DNA of 64,000 bases from an uncultured Eubacteriales bacterium (lineage in GTDB: Bacteria > Bacillota > Clostridia > Oscillospirales > CAG-272). Position numbers and translations under genes: made by a program. Below are positions 58,861 through 64,000 of this stretch, in pieces. A model generated the notes under the pieces. That model did no database searches. It was not told the DNA's origin and worked only from the letters and a program-made list of their open reading frames with translations. Position 1 is the stretch's first letter. Every line of letters begins with the position of its first letter. Location of the stretch: assembly GCA_934434925.1 (NCBI GenBank), contig CAKSAC010000002.1, forward strand, positions 124,001-188,000, written 5' to 3'.

Positions 58861-59184
58861 TCAAAGCGCGACCAGCGTAACGTTATCATGTTCCCCGTCC
58901 AGTTCAGGGTCGGAAAAAAGCCCCGGGAATTTCTCGCTCAGATAAATCACGGCGGGAGCTTCCGGCTGAATCTTTTCCCCCGGGATAAACAACGTCAGTT
59001 TTCTCTCCCGTTTCAGTACCGACAGCGTCTGCCGCAAAAGGAGCCGTAAAGACGGCGGGCAGTCGCCGTGGGAGATCTTGAAGACCCTGTCGCCGCGGGC
59101 GCTTGCGGAAGCGACGATAAAACGCGCTTCTTTCCGGACGGCATCTTCCCCGAACGGCTGGGGGGAAACAGGATAGGTTTTCAT
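58861..59184 (-). CDS. Smr-domain-like small protein
   Basis: 107 aa. GDRVFKISHGDCPPSLRLLLRQTL resembles the HGxG loop of Smr domains (HGDC instead of HGYG), and the ending HDNVTLVAL matches the NPGxTIVxL close of the family. Smr domains act as nucleases or nucleic-acid binders; the altered loop leaves activity doubtful. GAAGGGAG precedes ATG 59184. Confidence 0.6.
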   Translation of the reverse strand: MKTYPVSPQPFGEDAVRKEARFIVASASARGDRVFKISHGDCPPSLRLLLRQTLSVLKRERKLTLFIPGEKIQPEAPAVIYLSEKFPGLFSDPELDGEHDNVTLVAL

Positions 59185-59219
59185 AACGTTCTCCCTTCTT
59201 GTTTTCAAACGGCAAAGTT

Positions 59220-59249
59220 ATTGTAGCACAGCGACATACCGGCTGTCAA
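59220..59249 (-). promoter_or_regulatory. Promoter of the Smr-like gene
   Basis: Minus strand TTGACA (59249-59244), 18-bp spacer, TACAAT (59225-59220). Confidence 0.8.
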
Positions 59250-59365
59250 GCCCCCTTCGGGCAGCTTTCTCTCTCTCCGGGGAACGACTTTTTCATCTCT
59301 TTTCGGGGCGATTCTTGTCTTTTCGGAAAACGTTTTTTATCTCCCGGTGAAACGGCTTTTCTCTG

Positions 59366-59394
59366 TTGACAAAGCCTTTTTCCTGTGCTATACT
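59366..59394 (+). promoter_or_regulatory. Promoter of the P-type ATPase gene
   Basis: TTGACA, 17-bp spacer, TATACT. The leader then contains a hairpin GGGGCAT / ATGCCCC (59422-59438) before the SD. Confidence 0.85.
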
Positions 59395-59462
59395 TGGTTC
59401 GTATCTTTTTAATTCAATCCGGGGGCATGCTATGCCCCTCTGTCAGTATTATGGAGGAAATT

Positions 59463-61841
59463 ATGGAAAAAAACAGCCCCCCTGTGACAAATGCCCGTGA
59501 CGCTCTGCCGCAGGGCCTTACATCCGAAGAGGTCCGCAGGGAGACCGAAGCCGGTCATGTCAACATCGCAAAGGAGAAAAACGGAAAGAGTTATTTCCGC
59601 ATCGTGACAGATAATCTCTGCACCTTCTTCAACCTTGTGTGGGCTGTGATCGCCGTTTTGATGATCTCCCTCGGGAGTTACACCAACCTGACCTTTCTGT
59701 TCGTCATTATTCCGAACGTGCTGATCGCCATCATCCAGGAATGTCGCGCAAAACACACGGTGGAAAAGCTCTCGGTCACGACCGACCCGCGCGCCACGGT
59801 TATCCGGGACGGAGAGCTTCGCACAATCCGGGCGGAAGAATTGGTTCTTGGCGATGTGATGAAGATTGAAATCGGCCATCAGGTGCTTTCCGACGCGGTG
59901 GTCATCAGCGGTCTTGCCGAGGCCAATGAGAGCATGCTGACCGGTGAATCCGACGCTATCAAAAAAGCCGAAGGTGACCGCGTGCTGGCCGGGAGTTACC
60001 TTGTCAGCGGGTGTGTTTTTGCCCGCGTCACCGCCGTCGGACGTGACAATTACATCCACAAAATCGAAAAAGCCGCCAAAAGTTTCAAGGCTCCCTCCTC
60101 CGATCTTTTCCGCGATCTGAACCGGTTGCTCCGGTATATCGCCATTCTGATGGTGATCTTCGTCGTTCCGCTCTATCTCACCAATCTGAAATCTCTCCCG
60201 ATGGCCGGGAGTATCCAGCAGACGAGCGGAGCCGTCATCGGTATGATTCCTGCCGGAATTTATCTGCTTGTCACGGTCACGCTGACGCTCAGCGTCATTT
60301 CTCTTGCCTCCAAAAAGACCCTTGTACAGGACATGTATTCAATCGAAATGCTGGCACGGGCCGACGTGGTATGCCTGGATAAAACCGGCACCATCACCGA
60401 CGGTACGATGTGCGTATCCGATCTCTGCCCGCTCGGGGAGCGGAGCGAAGAGGACCTGCGCCGGATTCTTGCCAATCTGGAAGGCGCAGAGGAAAGCCTG
60501 AACGCCACAGCGCGCGCGCTGACAGAAGCCTTCGGCACGGCGCACGACGGAAAGATCGAAGAACGGATTCCCTTCTCTTCGGCACGCAAGTATTCCGCGC
60601 TCTCTGTTTCCGGGCTCGGCCATTTTTCAATCGGAGCGCCGCATTTTGTCCGTTGCCCCGTATCGCCGGAACTGGACGCGCAGATTGAAGCCTATGCCAA
60701 AGAAGGCAAGCGCGTTTTATTGCTGGCCGAGCATCCGTCCCTCCGGGAAGAAGGACATCCGCTCGCATTGATTACCGTGACCGACCGCATCCGGCCGAAC
60801 GCCAGAGAAACCATCGAAAATTTTCAGGAACAGGGCGTGACCGTCAAAATTATCTCGGGCGACCATGCCGCCACCGTTTCTTCCATTGCCGGGCGGGTCG
60901 GCGTTCATCACAGCGACCGTTGCATCTCCTGTGAAAATCTGACCGATGAAGAGCTGGAAGCCGCCGCAGAGGAGCATACCGTTTTCGGTCGCGTAACGCC
61001 CGAACAGAAGGTCCTGCTGATCAAAAAACTGAAATCTCTCGGACATACCGTCGCCATGACGGGCGATGGGGTCAACGATACCCTCGCTCTCAAAGAAAGC
61101 AACTGCGCCATCGCCATGGCCGAAGGCAGTGAAGTAGCCCGCGAAGTTTCGCAGATCGTCCTGCTGAACTCGGATTTCTCCACCCTGCCCGACGTGGTGC
61201 GCGAAGGCCGCCGTTGTATCAACAATGTGCGCCAGTCCGCCACGCTCTTTCTGATGAAAACGCTGATGACCATCGGCCTGACCCTCTTCACGATTATTGC
61301 CTCGCTCTTTGCCAACCCGATCTATCCTTTCCAGCCGAAAGGAACCGTTTTGCTTGAATTTTTCGTCATTGGGATTGCCTCGGTCCTGTTGGCGCTGGAA
61401 CCCAACAACAAGCGGATCGAAGGCTCCTTCCTGAAATCGGTCATTCTCCGCAGTTTTCCGAGCGCCGTCGCGTTGCTTCTGCCCTTGCTGACGCTCAGCA
61501 TCCTGCACACGGCCGGCGTTCTGCCGGACAAGGAAATCTACCAGGCGCTTTCTCTCCTTTCGGTGACGCTCGGGGGCTTTACAAACCTGGTTGCCATCTG
61601 CATTCCCTACACGAAGTTCCGTCTGCTGGTCGTTCTCGCTATGGGAGTGGGCCTGGCGGCGACCATTCCGCTCTCGATTTTATGGCTTTCGGACATGTTC
61701 TCGATTTCTTGTCTCGCTTCGGCTCTGCCGGCGGCTCTTCTGGTCGGTGGCGGGAGCATGCTCTTTGCGGCGCTCGTGCAGACGGTCTGTATTCTGTTCA
61801 AACGGAAGATATATGCCCCCGGCGCTCCTGCGCAAATCTGA
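59463..61841 (+). CDS. Cation-transporting P-type ATPase
   Basis: 792 aa from ATG 59463 (GGAGG 5 nt upstream; the longer frame to 59385 overlaps the promoter). All catalytic motifs are present: actuator TGES (about 159), phosphorylation site CLDKTGTITDG (aspartate near 305), IISGDH and TGDGVNDTLALKESNCAIAM. About ten membrane helices. The helix-4 motif is GMIPAGIYLLV, with alanine replacing the glutamate of PEGLP in calcium pumps, as in a Firmicutes subgroup of uncertain ion. No metal-binding N-terminus, so not a copper/zinc pump. Calcium or another cation is possible. Confidence 0.92.
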   Translation: MEKNSPPVTNARDALPQGLTSEEVRRETEAGHVNIAKEKNGKSYFRIVTDNLCTFFNLVWAVIAVLMISLGSYTNLTFLFVIIPNVLIAIIQECRAKHTVEKLSVTTDPRATVIRDGELRTIRAEELVLGDVMKIEIGHQVLSDAVVISGLAEANESMLTGESDAIKKAEGDRVLAGSYLVSGCVFARVTAVGRDNYIHKIEKAAKSFKAPSSDLFRDLNRLLRYIAILMVIFVVPLYLTNLKSLPMAGSIQQTSGAVIGMIPAGIYLLVTVTLTLSVISLASKKTLVQDMYSIEMLARADVVCLDKTGTITDGTMCVSDLCPLGERSEEDLRRILANLEGAEESLNATARALTEAFGTAHDGKIEERIPFSSARKYSALSVSGLGHFSIGAPHFVRCPVSPELDAQIEAYAKEGKRVLLLAEHPSLREEGHPLALITVTDRIRPNARETIENFQEQGVTVKIISGDHAATVSSIAGRVGVHHSDRCISCENLTDEELEAAAEEHTVFGRVTPEQKVLLIKKLKSLGHTVAMTGDGVNDTLALKESNCAIAMAEGSEVAREVSQIVLLNSDFSTLPDVVREGRRCINNVRQSATLFLMKTLMTIGLTLFTIIASLFANPIYPFQPKGTVLLEFFVIGIASVLLALEPNNKRIEGSFLKSVILRSFPSAVALLLPLLTLSILHTAGVLPDKEIYQALSLLSVTLGGFTNLVAICIPYTKFRLLVVLAMGVGLAATIPLSILWLSDMFSISCLASALPAALLVGGGSMLFAALVQTVCILFKRKIYAPGAPAQI

Positions 61842-61908
61842 AAAGCCCTGTTTCCACGCAAATAGATTTATATAAATTATACAAAAATTCGGCTGTTATT
61901 TTTTCCCG

Positions 61909-61935
61909 CCGCCTGTCGCCGGACAGGCGGTTTTT
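61909..61935 (+). terminator. Terminator of the P-type ATPase gene
   Basis: Stem CCGCCTGTC / GACAGGCGG, four-base loop, then TTTTT. Confidence 0.92.
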
Positions 61936-62039
61936 ATATGCCGCCGGGCAGGAATTTTCTCTGCGCCGCTATGCGGAAAAGGCTCTTCGGTTTGTCAAAA
62001 ACCCACAAACGCGCCTTGCTTTTTTTCTTTTTCTGCCCA

Positions 62040-62068
62040 TTGATTTCATCAACAAACTGTGTTATACT
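62040..62068 (+). promoter_or_regulatory. Promoter of the esterase lipoprotein gene
   Basis: TTGATT, 17-bp spacer, TATACT. Confidence 0.75.
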
Positions 62069-62099
62069 GAATTGGAATAACATAATTATGAGGTGTTTT

Positions 62100-64000
62100 A
62101 TGAAATCGCATATTCGCTTTTTGCTTGTATGTCTGGCGCTTTGCGGCGCGTTGCTTCTTTTGGCCGGGTGTGACCTGAACTTCGGCAACGGAGAAGAAAC
62201 CACCACCGCGCCGGTCACGACCACCGTGTTTTCCCCCGATGTGACGACGACCGCACCGCCGGTCACCACGACCGCACCGCCGGTCACAACTCTGCCCGAA
62301 CCCCCGCGCGAATTTGAAGAAGCCTTTGTCTTTGACGGGGATCTGGCCCCCTATAAAGTCTTCGCCGAGGACGCAAAGTACCGCGCGGCAGGAGAAAAGA
62401 TTGCCGCCGGCGCGAAACTGACCGTACTGGATGTCGCCAAGGGCGACTATCTGATCCGTATCGGGAACGAGGACGGACTGAACGCCGGAGATTATCACAT
62501 CTTTTTCGATCAGACGGCTATCCGCATTACCGCCGCCGATGCCGCCGGGGCCGATGCCGCTGCCGACGCCTTCCTCTCTTATCTGAAAAACGGGGTCATG
62601 ACAATGAATCAGTACGTGCATATTCTCCACCGGGCAACCGCGCCGGCAGATATTCAGTCTTTTGAAGATTACAAGACCCGGACCGAACTGGTCGGCACGA
62701 CCGACAAAGACCCTCTCTCGTATCGGTATGATGAAGAGATCACCTTCCGGCTCCGGCTGTATCACATCACGTCGATCAACGCAACGCAGGGCGACGCTCT
62801 TGAAACCTGCCACTCCCGGGAGCCGGCCGGATGTCACTCCTTCTCCTATACCATTGTGGCTGACGATACCAAGGAAACGCTGACCGGATCCGTTTCGGGG
62901 AAAAGCGGCGAATTCATCATTACAGTTCCCGCGTCTTTCACCCGTTATCCGGGTTCCGTCCGTCTCTCCGTCAACATACTGGATGAAAACGGAAAGAAGA
63001 TTTCCTGCCTTTACCGGGGCGGGGTGAACGGCCAGAAAGTCAATCAGTCCTATGCCTCCTATATCGGCGGCGCGATCATCGAAGCCGAACGGATTCATCC
63101 TTCGGTTATTACGGACGAGGACGAATTCAAACGCTTCTGGGAAGACCGCATCAGCGAAGTCGTAAAATGCGATCCGACCAACATGCTGGATAACGGAAAC
63201 GGAAAACACAACTATTTCCACATCAACAAGGCCGATAAAGCCTACCTGGAAGAAACAATCAAAGCCTATCAAGCGCAGGGCCTGACGCCCCCCGTCGCGC
63301 AAAACGCGATAGACGCTTATCTGAATTCGCACGATATTTTTGAGGTTTTTCTGAAATCTCCCGGGGAATACCCCGCCGTGGCCTATGTCACAGTTCCGAA
63401 AAATGCCGCCGGCAAGAGCCTGCCGATTACCGTCACGCTGAATGCTTACAGCGTACGCGGGCCATATAGCCTCGGTTGTTCTTCCGCCGCCATCAACATT
63501 TCCATGAGCCCGATCGGCATGCCGGGTGTTTATTATCGCGACGGCAAGTATACTACCCCGGCCTATCAATGCCCCGACACCGAAAAATACGGAACGATAG
63601 CGGCCGACTATAATCACCCCGAAAAAGCCTATCTCGCCCGGATGCTCCAGCGCAACATCCAGATGCTTCGTTTTATAACTGCGGCCCCCTCGACCTATCA
63701 GTCCAAAGAAGAAAGCCTTGACTCCTGGACTCCGGAAGATGCTGCGGCATTCACCAAACTGCGGGAAGCCTACAACGGAGAAATCCGGTTCAACACGGGC
63801 GGAAGCATGGGCGGCTTCCAGAATGTCGCCACCGCCGCGCTGACCACCCTTGCCGGAAAAAACAAAGCCGGAAAGGTCGTTATGCCGGTGAAAGGCACGG
63901 TCCTCACGATAGATTTACGTTGCCCCTGGATGTGTGACCCGGTTGCCATGGCAGGCCGGACCGATCGGCTGAAAGGGCAGGGAACAAGCGTCGGAGCGGG
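62100..64000 (+). CDS. Acetyl-xylan-esterase-like lipoprotein, truncated by window end
   Basis: At least 633 residues, open to the window edge. Signal peptide with lipobox LAGC (Cys24), then a Thr/Pro linker with TTTAPPV repeats, an unrecognised N-terminal region (about 65-300), and an alpha/beta hydrolase domain from about 400: EYPAVAYVTVPKNAAGKSLP and the nucleophile elbow TGGSMGGFQNVA (GxSxG, Ser near 566). The order resembles the AXE1 acetyl xylan esterase / cephalosporin-C deacetylase group. Probably removes acetyl groups from plant glycans at the cell surface. The remaining catalytic residues lie beyond the window. GAGGTG precedes ATG 62100. Confidence 0.78.
   Translation, partial: MKSHIRFLLVCLALCGALLLLAGCDLNFGNGEETTTAPVTTTVFSPDVTTTAPPVTTTAPPVTTLPEPPREFEEAFVFDGDLAPYKVFAEDAKYRAAGEKIAAGAKLTVLDVAKGDYLIRIGNEDGLNAGDYHIFFDQTAIRITAADAAGADAAADAFLSYLKNGVMTMNQYVHILHRATAPADIQSFEDYKTRTELVGTTDKDPLSYRYDEEITFRLRLYHITSINATQGDALETCHSREPAGCHSFSYTIVADDTKETLTGSVSGKSGEFIITVPASFTRYPGSVRLSVNILDENGKKISCLYRGGVNGQKVNQSYASYIGGAIIEAERIHPSVITDEDEFKRFWEDRISEVVKCDPTNMLDNGNGKHNYFHINKADKAYLEETIKAYQAQGLTPPVAQNAIDAYLNSHDIFEVFLKSPGEYPAVAYVTVPKNAAGKSLPITVTLNAYSVRGPYSLGCSSAAINISMSPIGMPGVYYRDGKYTTPAYQCPDTEKYGTIAADYNHPEKAYLARMLQRNIQMLRFITAAPSTYQSKEESLDSWTPEDAAAFTKLREAYNGEIRFNTGGSMGGFQNVATAALTTLAGKNKAGKVVMPVKGTVLTIDLRCPWMCDPVAMAGRTDRLKGQGTSVGA

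Overview
This window is a contiguous piece of bacterial chromosome, by eye moderately GC-rich with sharply AT-rich promoters. It most likely comes from an endospore-forming member of the Clostridia (Bacillota), plausibly a gut or rumen plant-polysaccharide user. The evidence is the sporulation genes gpr and spoIVA, a SpoIVFB-like M50 protease, a SigH-like sigma factor, MecA, DUF4364, DUF421/DUF4363, the TIGR03960/DUF2344 radical-SAM pair, archaeal-type ProS, and alpha-galactosidases, a clan GH-A glycosidase and an acetyl-xylan-esterase-like lipoprotein. No species can be named from sequence alone. About two dozen promoters match the vegetative -35/-10 consensus closely, most with 17-bp spacing.

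Layout. 1-5.7 kb: 5' part of rpoB (minus) with its own promoter, then a divergent AraC regulator / alpha-galactosidase operon (GH4 + GH27 + a small zinc-finger protein). 6-12.4 kb: biotin ligase, DUF554, a leucine-rich-repeat lipoprotein, MecA, cysS, and a TSUP permease encoded as two half-size proteins. 12.5-18.7 kb: ftsK/spoIIIE operon with a DJ-1 protein, a GNAT acetyltransferase, 5-formyl-THF cyclo-ligase and a Cys-rich protein. 18.7-29 kb: cell-wall amidase, TtcA-type tRNA thiolase, ligA, glycosidase plus AraC, an aspartate-aminotransferase-like enzyme, proS and a degenerate biotin-ligase paralogue. 29.2-34.2 kb: M50 protease and the potABCD polyamine importer. 34.2-38.8 kb: rpmH-rnpA-yidD-yidC-jag-mnmE, normally an origin-proximal cluster but here without dnaA beside it. 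39-41 kb: small membrane protein, RNHCP protein, DUF421-DUF4363. 41-48.2 kb: five-gene minus-strand operon rlmB, a P-type-ATPase-like pseudo-pump, radical SAM, DUF2344 and a HAD phosphatase. 48.2-52.3 kb: an unexplained structured intergenic stretch, zinc-ribbon protein, sigma factor, DUF4364 and a peptide-type binding lipoprotein. 52.4-55.2 kb: gpr (with a sigma-G-like promoter) and spoIVA. 55.2-64 kb: P-loop kinase, tRNA-His, tRNA-Arg, NfeD, acyl-ACP-ligase-like enzyme with its carrier protein, Smr-like protein, P-type cation ATPase, and a truncated esterase lipoprotein.

The most unusual signal is a recurring one: short tandem or direct repeats sit at the 3' ends of many unrelated genes, and in at least five cases the repeat unit contains the stop codon of the gene. 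Other points of interest are two pseudo-enzymes (a biotin-ligase paralogue without the GRGRxG and KWPND motifs, and a P-type-ATPase-like protein without the phosphorylation motif), a hairpin that covers the Shine-Dalgarno (SD) sequence of the DUF421 gene, a possible non-coding RNA near 48.2 kb, and an IS3-end-like palindrome serving as terminator between spoIVA and a kinase gene.

Stretches over 300 bases without a gene: 1477-1922, 5665-6095 and 48188-48584. Each is described in its own entry.
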